Shown here: positions 39,529 to 47,335 of the stretch, one piece after another
How the letters are laid out: each line of letters opens with the position of its first letter
How positions within the stretch are numbered: the stretch's first letter is position 1
Source: Acidobacteriota bacterium
GTDB lineage: Bacteria > Acidobacteriota > Terriglobia > Terriglobales > Acidobacteriaceae
NCBI GenBank assembly: GCA_013289765.1
Contig: JABCZI010000003.1
Span: 372,001-436,000, forward strand
Direction: 5' to 3'
DNA: 64,000 nucleotides
Program-made: the position numbers and the translations under genes
The notes under the pieces: generated by a model
The model's database searches: none
What the model was told of the DNA's origin: nothing
Seen by the model: the letters and a program-made list of their open reading frames with translations, nothing else

Positions 39529-40245
39529 TTAGGAGTTCAACATTTTCTCCAAAGCAGGCTTGTTGCGAATGATCAGGGTGGATCCCTTCGTTTGCAGCAA
39601 CTGCTTCTTCTTGAAATCAGAGAACAAGCGGCTGACCGTCTCGCGCGTCGTGCCGATCATTTCCCCGATTTCTTCATGTGTCAGCGTCATCTTCACATGC
39701 GCAGGTTCATTCGCGTTACCCCGGTCTGGCGACCAAGAGAGTAGCAGCTTTGCAAACTTTTCCGACGGTGAACTAGTCAAACCTAAAGTGCGGATTTCCT
39801 CATATGCTGTGTAGTAGTTGCGGCTGAGTTGCTCTGCAACTCGTAATGCCACCTCGCCGTGTTCGCGCAGGAATTCTAGGAGCGCGTCGCGGGCGATGAA
39901 ATTGGCCTGGCCTGGCTCCATCATCTCGGCCGTAACTTCATAGGGCCGATTGGAGATGGTCGCGTTCAGACCCAAGACATCTCCGGCCTCCGAAATCTTG
40001 GTGATGATGGTTTTGCCATCGCTCGAAGATGTGAAGAGTTTCGCCTTTCCCGCACAGAGTACGAACACCCCACGCGGCTGTTGGCCCTCGATAAATAGCA
40101 CGGTTGATTTCGGATAAACCGCAGTGGACTTGATTTCATTCAGTTTTTGTACTGCAGCCAAAGGCAAATTGCAGAATAAATGCTCCTCCCGAACAGGACA
40201 GATGAGGCAGTTGTCGATGATATTTAAGCCGTAAGGGGCGCGCAT
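39529..40245 (-). CDS. Crp/Fnr-family transcriptional regulator with FNR-like cysteines
   Basis: 238 residues. ATG 40245 follows GGAGGG at 5 bases, better than the GTG at 40251. The cNMP-type jelly roll covers about 12-125, a dimerisation helix about 128-160 and a winged helix about 165-230. N-terminal cysteines at 13, 16 and 25 (NCLICPVREEHLFCNL) and Cys64 recall the iron-sulfur ligands of FNR, with wider spacing of the third. The recognition helix reads TTRETVSRLFSDF. Its Arg-Glu-x-x-x-Arg pattern is the CRP-type set that reads TGTGA. That agrees with the TGTGA-N6-TCACA sites found in this island. It probably regulates itself and the neighbouring genes. Confidence 0.92.
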   Translation of the reverse strand: MRAPYGLNIIDNCLICPVREEHLFCNLPLAAVQKLNEIKSTAVYPKSTVLFIEGQQPRGVFVLCAGKAKLFTSSSDGKTIITKISEAGDVLGLNATISNRPYEVTAEMMEPGQANFIARDALLEFLREHGEVALRVAEQLSRNYYTAYEEIRTLGLTSSPSEKFAKLLLSWSPDRGNANEPAHVKMTLTHEEIGEMIGTTRETVSRLFSDFKKKQLLQTKGSTLIIRNKPALEKMLNS

Positions 40246-40282
40246 CAGCACCCTCCAGTTGAGCGTATTGTAGCACCCGATA

Positions 40283-40351
40283 TGTGACTGGCATCACAAG
40301 GAGCGGTGACCTCGGCCACCGCTTTGATTGGTCCTTTGGCACAGAATCATC
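40283..40351. promoter_or_regulatory. Tandem Crp/Fnr sites between regulator and osmC-like gene
   Basis: A perfect TGTGA-N6-TCACA (40283-40298) is followed, exactly 22 bp on, by a degenerate copy GGTGACCTCGGCCACC (40305-40320). A 9-mer AGAATCATC (40343-40351) may hold the -10 region. If so, the second dyad would be centred near -42, a class II activation position. The region is divergent and likely serves the regulator as well. Confidence 0.75.
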
Positions 40352-40396
40352 AGGAACAATGGCCGTGAAACGCAATCAAGCTCTCGGGAGTACGGA

Positions 40397-40846
40397 ATGG
40401 AAAATGAACATAAGTATCGCGTTGTAGCTTGGTGGACTTCCGGACAGACCGGTATTGCCAAGTCCGATTCGGTCCCAAACGCAATTCATTTCACGGCGCC
40501 GCCGCAGTTCGGCGGTGTCGAAGGCAGGTGGACACCGGAAGATCTGATGCTGACTGCTCTCGCGAGTTGCTTTACGACGACGTTCCACGCAATCGCAGAG
40601 TACTCGAAATTTGAATACACGGACTTGGCGGTGGAAGCGGAGGGAACCGTGAGTAAGACGGACACTGGCTACGGCTTCAACGAGATTGTCATCCGCCCCA
40701 GCTTGACGATTGCCAGTGAAGAGAACCGGCAGCGAGCAATCGTTCTCTTGTATAAGGCGAAGGCGCTGTGTCTGGTCTCACGCGCGCTGGCAATGCCTCA
40801 GAACTTTGAAATCCAAGTCGAGACCAAGGGGCATTCGCAGGTCTAA
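40397..40846 (+). CDS. OsmC/Ohr-like peroxiredoxin family protein
   Basis: 149 residues from ATG 40397, which has GGGAG eight bases before it. The frame runs 23 codons further up without a ribosome site. OsmC-family features are the GRWTPEDLMLTALASCFTTTF helix with Cys58 and the later KAKALCLVSRAL with Cys125. These are the two redox-active cysteines that reduce organic peroxides. Length is typical for the family. It is driven by the tandem Crp/Fnr promoter and followed 54 bp later by an acetyltransferase gene, so co-transcription is likely. Peroxide detoxification is inferred from the family. A more specific substrate cannot be named. Confidence 0.9.
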   Translation: MENEHKYRVVAWWTSGQTGIAKSDSVPNAIHFTAPPQFGGVEGRWTPEDLMLTALASCFTTTFHAIAEYSKFEYTDLAVEAEGTVSKTDTGYGFNEIVIRPSLTIASEENRQRAIVLLYKAKALCLVSRALAMPQNFEIQVETKGHSQV

Positions 40847-40900
40847 GTGTTTCGTTATTCTGAGATCGCGGCTGATCTTCAGCTTGGGCGTGAGGGTTTT

Positions 40901-41506
40901 ATGAACCAAATCCAAGAAAATCAGATTGACCTAACGCAGACCTCCGCGGAAAGGCCAGCGGAATCTGGATCGGAGCTGGCTGCCGGTTTGGTTTCACAAT
41001 TCTCCATGAAAGACGGAACAGAAGTTTCGCTTCGGCCCATCCACCCTGGTGACGAACCGCTGATGGCACAATTCCATCAGACGCTTTCTGGCCGCAGTGT
41101 CTACATGCGCTACTTTTGCTCCATCAGCTTGGAGGCGCGCCTGGCGCACGAGCGCCTGGTTCGCATTTGTCACGTCGATCGTGAGCGCGAGGTCGCTTTG
41201 GTCGTGGACTACACAAATAAAAGTTCGGGGAAGCAGCAGATCCTGGGAGTGGGCAGACTGATCAAACTCGACGGTCAGAATGAGGCCGAAGTTGCCATCC
41301 TAGTGTCCGATCAGTACCAGAAACAGGGTCTGGGAACTGAACTACTGCGTCGGTTGATCCAGATCGCGCGTGACCAGAAGCTGCACCGTGTATCCGGTGA
41401 ATTGTTGCGTGACAATCTGGCCATGCAGATCATTGTCAAAAAGCTTGGCTTTCGTTTTCGTCTTTGCGCCGACAGCGCGTCCATTCCTGTGGTTCTCGAA
41501 CTGTGA
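40901..41506 (+). CDS. GNAT-family N-acetyltransferase
   Basis: 201 residues. ATG 40901 follows GAGGG at 5 bases. A GTG at 40847 immediately after the previous stop is the alternative and would add 18 residues. The GNAT fold spans about 36-200: VSLRPIHPGDEPLMAQFHQTLSGRSVYMRYF resembles the acetyltransferase domain of Pat-type protein lysine acetylases, EVAILVSDQYQKQGLGTELLRRLIQIA holds the acetyl-CoA pyrophosphate loop (Q-x-x-G-x-G). Stand-alone members acetylate proteins or small molecules. The target is not known. It sits between the OsmC-like gene and the alcohol dehydrogenase in the Crp/Fnr island. Confidence 0.87.
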   Translation: MNQIQENQIDLTQTSAERPAESGSELAAGLVSQFSMKDGTEVSLRPIHPGDEPLMAQFHQTLSGRSVYMRYFCSISLEARLAHERLVRICHVDREREVALVVDYTNKSSGKQQILGVGRLIKLDGQNEAEVAILVSDQYQKQGLGTELLRRLIQIARDQKLHRVSGELLRDNLAMQIIVKKLGFRFRLCADSASIPVVLEL

Positions 41507-41515
41507 TTCCCCATT

Positions 41516-41553
41516 TGTGATCACTATCACAGGGAATAGTAACGACGGTCATA
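41516..41553 (+). promoter_or_regulatory. Tandem Crp/Fnr sites upstream of alcohol dehydrogenase
   Basis: A perfect TGTGA-N6-TCACA (41516-41531) begins ten bases after the acetyltransferase stop. A weak second copy AGTAACGACGGTCATA (41538-41553) follows at the same 22-bp period. A -10-like AATACT lies at about 41573-41578. The start codon is 50 bp after the second site. Confidence 0.7.
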
Positions 41554-41602
41554 CCTCCTGCTCTCGGAAAGGAATACTAGTACGAACAGAAAGGAGTAAG
41601 CC

Positions 41603-42700
41603 ATGTCCCAAACTTCTTACGCACTACTGACAGAACAGGAGGAAACAACCTCCACGATGAAAGCGCTGGTTTTTTACGGACCGGGTCAGATCGGCCTGGA
41701 AACGGTCCCCATCCCGAGGCCGCGAGCGGGTGAGGCGGTAATACGCGTAACCCTCACCACCATTTGCGGTACGGACCTCCACATTCTGAGAGGCGAATAC
41801 CCCGTCAAGCCCGGCTTGATCATCGGCCATGAGCCCGTGGGCATCATCCACGAGCTTGGAGAGGGCATAACCGGATACGAAGTTGGAGATCGCGTCCTCG
41901 TGGGTGCAATTACACCATGCGGACAGTGTAATTCTTGTTTGGGTGGAAACTGGTCGCAGTGTGGTGGACCACTCGGCGGCTGGAAGTTCGGCAATACCAT
42001 CAACGGCGCTCAGGCGGAATACTTGCTTGTGCCACACGCCCAGGCAAACTTGGCTAAAATTCCCGACGAACTGGCCGATGAGCAGGTTGTACTCTTAGGC
42101 GATATCGCTTCCACAGGCATCTCGGCCGCGGAGAGTGCAGACCTCGAAATTGGCGACACCGTGGCGGTCTTTGCTCAAGGCCCGATTGGCCTCTGCGCAA
42201 CGGCCGGAGCAAAACTAAAGGGCGCGAGCCTGATCATCGCGGTCGAGTCCGACCCGGTTCGCACCGAGATGTCAAAGCGCATGGGTGCGGACGTTGTGCT
42301 CGACTTTACCAAAGAAGATGTGGTCGAGAGTATCAAGCATCTCACTCGCGGACGGGGCGTCGATGTGGCTATCGAGGCTCTGGGTACTCAAGCTACGTTC
42401 GAGAATGCCCTCAGTGTTCTCAGACCGGGCGGAACTCTCTCCAGCCTGGGTGTGTACTCCGGGAAACTCTCAGTGCCGGTCGAGCCGTTTGCAGCTGGCC
42501 TCGGAGATCACAAAATTGTCACCACGCTCTGCCCTGGCGGCAAAGAGCGGATGCGCAGGCTGATGGAACTGGTTCGGCATGGACGGCTAGACCTGACCCC
42601 GCTCCTGACCCACAGCTTCGCACTCGATCGGATCAACGAGGCATATCAGGTCTTCGCTGAACGGAGCAATGGTGTGATCAAGGTTGCAATCAGGCCCTAG
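41603..42700 (+). CDS. Zinc-dependent alcohol dehydrogenase (medium-chain, secondary-alcohol type)
   Basis: 365 residues. ATG 41603 has AGGAG at six bases. It reversibly oxidises an alcohol with NAD(P). The catalytic zinc set is Cys55 (TTICGTDLH), the histidine-glutamate of GHEPVG and probably the aspartate of GDIASTG, as in Thermoanaerobacter-type secondary alcohol dehydrogenases. The structural zinc loop is complete, CGQCNSCLGGNWSQC. The Rossmann fold has AVFAQGPIGLCA. The N-terminal 18-residue extension is unusual but supported by the ribosome site. It is under tandem Crp/Fnr sites, which suggests a role in oxygen-limited or redox-stressed metabolism. Confidence 0.92.
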   Translation: MSQTSYALLTEQEETTSTMKALVFYGPGQIGLETVPIPRPRAGEAVIRVTLTTICGTDLHILRGEYPVKPGLIIGHEPVGIIHELGEGITGYEVGDRVLVGAITPCGQCNSCLGGNWSQCGGPLGGWKFGNTINGAQAEYLLVPHAQANLAKIPDELADEQVVLLGDIASTGISAAESADLEIGDTVAVFAQGPIGLCATAGAKLKGASLIIAVESDPVRTEMSKRMGADVVLDFTKEDVVESIKHLTRGRGVDVAIEALGTQATFENALSVLRPGGTLSSLGVYSGKLSVPVEPFAAGLGDHKIVTTLCPGGKERMRRLMELVRHGRLDLTPLLTHSFALDRINEAYQVFAERSNGVIKVAIRP

Positions 42701-43174
42701 TTGCAATCCGGGGATCGCAGACTCGGCAAACGAGTCAGCGGTCCCCATTTCCCTCCCCCCAGGAATAGCAGAGGAAGTCATTCCCGCCGGACGTGTCCGT
42801 CGGCGCGGATGAATCGCATAAGCGACCGCTTCAGCAATACCGATCTCAATTTCGCGGTGGGACGGACAGATTGGCTCCATTGTCGACGTACTGATTGATA
42901 GTCTTTGCAAAGTGAGCAATCTTGCACAGAAATCGCTGCTGTTGATGTGTCATCGTGAGCCCTGTCGATACATTTTTGAGGCTGGGGCAATTTGGAATAT
43001 TGCACGAACACGGACAAGAGAACCACACAGGACAGATCCAGCCCTAAACTTTCGTATTTCTTAATCCAAAATCACTTGTGTGCGAAATGCTACGCCAAGA
43101 ACCGTCTGGCACTGCAAGTGGCAAGCGTTATCGGAGCCGACCATCAGTTGTAACCCGAACTCTGTCCCTTTTTT
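42701..43174. other. Intergenic region without a supported gene
   Basis: About 470 bp between the alcohol dehydrogenase gene and the next Crp/Fnr-type site. Only short out-of-phase open frames occur, without ribosome sites or recognisable products. Confidence 0.6.
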
Positions 43175-43243
43175 TGTGATCCTGATCACAACAAGCGGTG
43201 ACCTTCACCACTGCGGTCGTATCTCCACCCGGCGAGAATCATC
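43175..43243 (+). promoter_or_regulatory. Tandem Crp/Fnr sites upstream of haem-motif outer-membrane protein
   Basis: A perfect TGTGA-N6-TCACA (43175-43190) and a degenerate copy GGTGACCTTCACCACT (43197-43212), 22 bp apart. The 9-mer AGAATCATC (43235-43243) sits exactly 60 bases from the first base of the first site, the same offset as in the 40283 region. The protein start is 41 bp further. Confidence 0.78.
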
Positions 43244-43284
43244 GTGAACAAACGGTATGAGCCCCAGGACTTAAGGAGAAGCCA

Positions 43285-44652
43285 ATGCCGCATGAGCAAT
43301 TTGAATCTTCAGCTGGAATGCTGACGAAACTTCTCTTAATCATTTGGTTGGGAGTTCTCTTCGTACCTGGCGCACACGCCGTCCCCAGCTATTCACGGCA
43401 GACCGGAATGCCATGCGCCTCCTGCCACTACGCTCCGCCCGAACTGACCCCATTCGGCAGAAAGTTCAAGCTCGAAGGTTATACGTTCACCACAAAGGCC
43501 CAAGTGACTGACGAGAAAAAGGATCACAATGCGGCGCTGGCGCTGCTGGAGGCATTTCCCCTCTCAATCGTCTTCGACACGTCTCTGACGGAGACCAAGT
43601 CGCCGCAGCCCGGAACTCAGAACGGAAACTTTCAATTTCCCCAGGATGTATCCCTCTTTCTCGCGGGCGCGTGGACGAGCCATATTGGCAGCTTCGTGCA
43701 GGTCACTTACGACGCTCAGGGCGATCATTTTTCCTGGGACAACACCGACATCCGCTATGCCAACCACGATCGGACGTTGTTTGGGAAGTCGCTCACGTAT
43801 GGAATCACTCTCAATAACAATCCGACCGTCGAGGACCTTTGGAATACGACACCCGCATGGGGATACCCTTATGTCGGGAGTAACGTCGCCCCAGGGCCTT
43901 CCGCAGGCGCGATCATCAATGGAGGTTTAGCCCAAGACGTAGCGGGCGTGGGCGGATACACGATGTGGAATGAGCACTGGTATTTGGCGGGAACGATGTA
44001 CCGGTCCGAACACATCGGAGGCACACAGCCCAATTCAGGGGCGGGGTTTAGCTACAACATCCGGGGCGTGGCACCCTACTGGCGTGCTGCCTACCAGACT
44101 TCCAGCAACAATAACTACCTGGAGATTGGCACCTACGGCATGCATGTGAAGAGCACTCCCAACGCAGTCGCCGGTCTGATGGATAGCTATACGGACTGGG
44201 GTACTGACTTTGAGTATGATCGGACGATTCCTCAGTTCAAGAATGACGTAGTTTCCGTCCGGGGTACCTATATCAGAGAGAACTCGACTCTGCTGGCGAC
44301 TTTTGCCGCAGGCGGCGCGGCGCAAACCAGCCACCATCTGAACACCGCGCAGGCAAACGTCGAATATCATTTCGGCACGAGATTTTCCGGGACGGCAGGG
44401 CTCTTCAACATCACCGGAACATCGGACCCGCTACTATTCTCCCAAGCCGCGGTTTCGGGAAGCGCCAACGGATCTCCCCAAAGCAACGGCTACACTCTGA
44501 ACGCTTCCTGGTGGCCTGCGCAGAATGTCGACTTGGCGGTGCAATACACGGGCTACCTGCGGTTTAATGGCGCTCAAATGAATTACGACGGCGCTGGGCG
44601 GAATGCTTCGAGCAACAACACCGTCTATTTGCTGGCGCGATTTGTTTTCTAG
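43285..44652 (+). CDS. Outer-membrane beta-barrel-like protein with one c-type haem motif
   Basis: 455 residues with AGGAG seven bases before ATG 43285. The signal peptide at about 12-33 ends AHAVP. A single haem-binding motif CASCH is found at 43-47 in GMPCASCHYAPPELTPFGRKFKLEGY. The rest alternates polar and hydrophobic residues, with many Tyr/Trp/Asn and ends in VYLLARFVF, an aromatic C-terminus typical of outer-membrane barrels. No exact family was recognised. It probably sits at the outer membrane and carries or passes electrons. It is the first gene of a transcript that may continue to the cytochrome bc-type genes. Confidence 0.78.
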   Translation: MPHEQFESSAGMLTKLLLIIWLGVLFVPGAHAVPSYSRQTGMPCASCHYAPPELTPFGRKFKLEGYTFTTKAQVTDEKKDHNAALALLEAFPLSIVFDTSLTETKSPQPGTQNGNFQFPQDVSLFLAGAWTSHIGSFVQVTYDAQGDHFSWDNTDIRYANHDRTLFGKSLTYGITLNNNPTVEDLWNTTPAWGYPYVGSNVAPGPSAGAIINGGLAQDVAGVGGYTMWNEHWYLAGTMYRSEHIGGTQPNSGAGFSYNIRGVAPYWRAAYQTSSNNNYLEIGTYGMHVKSTPNAVAGLMDSYTDWGTDFEYDRTIPQFKNDVVSVRGTYIRENSTLLATFAAGGAAQTSHHLNTAQANVEYHFGTRFSGTAGLFNITGTSDPLLFSQAAVSGSANGSPQSNGYTLNASWWPAQNVDLAVQYTGYLRFNGAQMNYDGAGRNASSNNTVYLLARFVF

Positions 44653-44664
44653 GTTCTCGCAATA

Positions 44665-44719
44665 CTGTAGACTCCTATCCTGAAGGAAGTCCAACATCGA
44701 ACGGGCTGGGAGTCTACAG
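44665..44719. repeat. Long-loop inverted repeat between haem-motif gene and cytochrome c gene
   Basis: Perfect 11-bp arms CTGTAGACTCC (44665-44675) and GGAGTCTACAG (44709-44719) separated by 33 bases, in the short gap before the cytochrome c gene. It could be an RNA hairpin that separates expression of the two parts of the operon or an operator. No T-tract follows. Confidence 0.5.
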
Positions 44720-44776
44720 CGTGGACCAAGCGATTCCAGACTGGCAACCGCCTCCCTGTCCTCTGAGGAGATAGAC

Positions 44777-45106
44777 ATGCGAGAGTTTGTTGTGCGAATC
44801 GTTCTGGCAGGCACATTGTGCTGCCTAGTTTCCCCCGCACTTTATGCCCAGTCCGACGCGGATAAGATTTACAAAACCAACTGTGTCCTATGCCATTCGG
44901 CCGATGGCAGTGGAGGCAGCCCAACCGGCAAGGCACTACACGCCAAGGATCTGCGTTCCGACGAAGTCCAGAAGCAAAGTGACACGGCACTCAGTGAAGT
45001 GATCACCAAGGGCCGAGGGAAAATGCCGGCGTTTGGTGCAAAGATCAAGGCGGACGATGTAACGAAGCTCGTCGCTTATATTCGAGCCCTGCCGAACAAG
45101 AAGTAG
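44777..45106 (+). CDS. Small periplasmic class I c-type cytochrome
   Basis: 109 residues. GAGGAG six bases before ATG 44777. Signal peptide 1-26 (TLCCLVSPALYAQ), haem motif CVLCH at about 36-40, and the distal methionine in GKMPAFGAKI. Compact fold of the cytochrome c6/c551 type. Likely electron carrier receiving electrons from the Rieske/cytochrome b complex encoded next to it, and delivering them to an oxidase. It follows the haem-motif outer-membrane gene by 124 bp and precedes the Rieske gene by 52 bp. Confidence 0.9.
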   Translation: MREFVVRIVLAGTLCCLVSPALYAQSDADKIYKTNCVLCHSADGSGGSPTGKALHAKDLRSDEVQKQSDTALSEVITKGRGKMPAFGAKIKADDVTKLVAYIRALPNKK

Positions 45107-45158
45107 CGAGTCCTATATGGTCATGGTCGCCGCCTGAGCACGGCAAACGAGGGATTGC

Positions 45159-45728
45159 ATGTTTGAACGCGCGGGACATTCAGAAAACACTACAGCCAAA
45201 CCTTCACCATCTGAATTGTCTCTCGAAAGCCGTCGGTCCTTTCTCGGGGGATTGCTGGGACTCGGCTCATTCCTTGTAGGCGCGCTGCTCGCGGTGCCGC
45301 TCATTCGCTTCGCTCTGTTTCCTCTCTTGCGGCGCACCACCGACCTCAAAGAGTCATCCGTGGGAGCGCTGACCGACTTTTCGTCCTTGACCGAACCCGT
45401 GATGCGCACCATTCAGATTGAGCAAGTGGACGGGTGGCGCAAAGCCGTTTCTGAAAAAGCAGTCTATGTGACGAAAGACGTTGCTGGCCAGCTTCGCGTT
45501 CTCACTTCTATCTGTCCTCACTTGGGTTGCACAGTCCCATGGAACAAGGGAAAAAACCAGTTTGTCTGCCCTTGCCACGGCGCCACTTTTGCCGCAGATG
45601 GAACGCGCGTCAGCGGGCCGTCACTGCGAGGGATGGATACGCTGGAAACGTCGATCCAGGACGGGCAACTGCTGGTGCGTTTCCAATATTTCCGGCAACT
45701 GGTCTCCGACAAGGAAGTCATAGGTTGA
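45159..45728 (+). CDS. Rieske 2Fe-2S protein of a cytochrome bc-type complex
   Basis: 189 residues. An N-terminal twin-arginine-like anchor SRRSFLGGLLGLGSFLVGALL at about 23-43 keeps the protein in the inner membrane. The soluble Rieske domain has the two cluster-binding boxes CPHLGC and CPCHGA with the Cys-x-His and Cys-x-x-His ligands and disulfide cysteines. It takes electrons from quinol at the Q site of cytochrome b and passes them to a cytochrome c. It is followed after 6 bp by the cytochrome b gene, so the two are one operon. Confidence 0.95.
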   Translation: MFERAGHSENTTAKPSPSELSLESRRSFLGGLLGLGSFLVGALLAVPLIRFALFPLLRRTTDLKESSVGALTDFSSLTEPVMRTIQIEQVDGWRKAVSEKAVYVTKDVAGQLRVLTSICPHLGCTVPWNKGKNQFVCPCHGATFAADGTRVSGPSLRGMDTLETSIQDGQLLVRFQYFRQLVSDKEVIG

Positions 45729-45734
45729 GAGGAA

Positions 45735-47204
45735 ATGCATTCGACAGATAAAAGTGAAGTGGGCACTCTACCGCAGCGCGACTCAGGATTATGGGGATGG
45801 CTGAACCGCCGTACCGGGCTGGACGATCTGCTTCGCAGTGCGCTCGACGAACCCATTCCCGGTGGCGCCCGTTTTGCTTACATATTCGGCTCGGGCCTGT
45901 TGTTCATATTTCTTTCACAAATCATCACTGGGATATTTCTCGCGCTCTACTACGTTCCCTCAGCCGATCACGCACACACAACGGTCGCTTACATTACAAA
46001 GGCAGTCACGGCTGGCTCTTTCCTTCGCAGCCTCCATGCCTACGGCGCCAGCGCAATGGTGGTCGTCTTGTTTCTGCATCTATCCCAAACCTACATCTAC
46101 GGAGCATACAAAGGCCGGCGCGAGCTTCTCTGGCTCTCTGGATGCGTGCTCTTCGGACTGGTTTTAGCAATGGCGTTCACAGGTTACCTGCTCCCGTGGG
46201 ACCAGAGAGCTTATTTTGCTACCGCCGTAGGAACGAACGCCGTCAGCGAACTTCCCTGGATTGGTGAGAGCATCAAACGCCTGATGCGCGGCGGCACGGA
46301 GATGGGGACCCTTACCATCTCGCGATTTTTCGTGGCCCACGTTTTTCTGATTCCTGCTTTTATTTTCGCGCTTGTGGCATCCCATATTTTTCTATTCCGC
46401 AAAGCTGGCGCGGCCGGACCGGTTAACGAAGATCCTTACCACCCAAAACAGAAATCAGAACTTTTCTACCCCCGCCAAGTGTTGATGGATCTCTCGCTGA
46501 CGGCGCTGCTCATCACAGGACTCGGATTGCTCTGCTTTTTCGTGCCGATGCAACTTGGACCGCCTGCGAACCCAGCGGATGCGCAGTATGTACCGCGGCC
46601 AGAATGGTATTACTTGCCCATCTTTCAATGGCTGAAATACTGGCACGGATCGGCCGCGATTGTGGGCGTGCTTGTAATTCCTACTCTTCTTGTGCTGGCC
46701 ATTCTTGCGCTCCCCTTTCTGGATAAAAGCGTCGAACGACGCCCGTGGAAGCGGCCTGCAGCAATGGGAGCATACGTATTCGTGTTGTTCTCGCTTGTTG
46801 GCCTCGGCCTCCGCAGTCAGTATTTGGATCGACACGATTCTGGAGTAGCCCAGCAACTGGCCAAGCAGAGGGCCGAAGAAGACGAATACGCAAGAAAGCC
46901 ATTTGAGCCGGAGCTTTCTTCTGCATCCCTGGTTGCGGCAAATGTGGCGCTCGCGGACCCACTAGCCGCGAAGGGGAAAACTATCTTCGAAGGACAATCC
47001 TGCAATGCGTGTCATGGCGATAACGGATTGGGTACGGCCGCGGCCCCACCGCTTGTTGGCATAAAAGCAAAATTCTCACCAGACCAAGTTGCCGAACTGT
47101 TCAAACATCCCACCGCAAAAATGAACGCTGGCGGCATGCCCCCAATCGATCTGCCGCCGGATGATTTGAAGGCATTGATTGCGTATGTGGAGAGTCTCAA
47201 ATAG
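45735..47204 (+). CDS. Cytochrome b fused to a C-terminal cytochrome c domain
   Basis: 489 residues. Residues about 35-240 correspond to cytochrome b6 with four helices and two pairs of haem-ligating histidines (HAYGASAMVVVLFLH, 13 residues between; HVFLIPAFIFALVASH, 14 between, a b6-like spacing). About 250-365 resemble subunit IV with the quinol-site PEWY motif (PRPEWYYLPIFQWLKYW). After a linker, residues about 405-489 form a monohaem cytochrome c domain with CNACH and a distal methionine in AGGMPPIDLPP. Quinol:cytochrome c oxidoreductase core. The covalent cytochrome c takes the role of the missing cytochrome c1. Confidence 0.93.
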   Translation: MHSTDKSEVGTLPQRDSGLWGWLNRRTGLDDLLRSALDEPIPGGARFAYIFGSGLLFIFLSQIITGIFLALYYVPSADHAHTTVAYITKAVTAGSFLRSLHAYGASAMVVVLFLHLSQTYIYGAYKGRRELLWLSGCVLFGLVLAMAFTGYLLPWDQRAYFATAVGTNAVSELPWIGESIKRLMRGGTEMGTLTISRFFVAHVFLIPAFIFALVASHIFLFRKAGAAGPVNEDPYHPKQKSELFYPRQVLMDLSLTALLITGLGLLCFFVPMQLGPPANPADAQYVPRPEWYYLPIFQWLKYWHGSAAIVGVLVIPTLLVLAILALPFLDKSVERRPWKRPAAMGAYVFVLFSLVGLGLRSQYLDRHDSGVAQQLAKQRAEEDEYARKPFEPELSSASLVAANVALADPLAAKGKTIFEGQSCNACHGDNGLGTAAAPPLVGIKAKFSPDQVAELFKHPTAKMNAGGMPPIDLPPDDLKALIAYVESLK

Positions 47205-47335
47205 GTTACCAATCGGCCTCCGCTCCAGAATCATTGAACGCAGTCAAATACAGTGTCGATTGTCCCCCAGAGCCTCAATTCCTCCCATATTCATTACCTT
47301 GTGCGATGAAACCAAGGACATCTGTTTTCACCACT

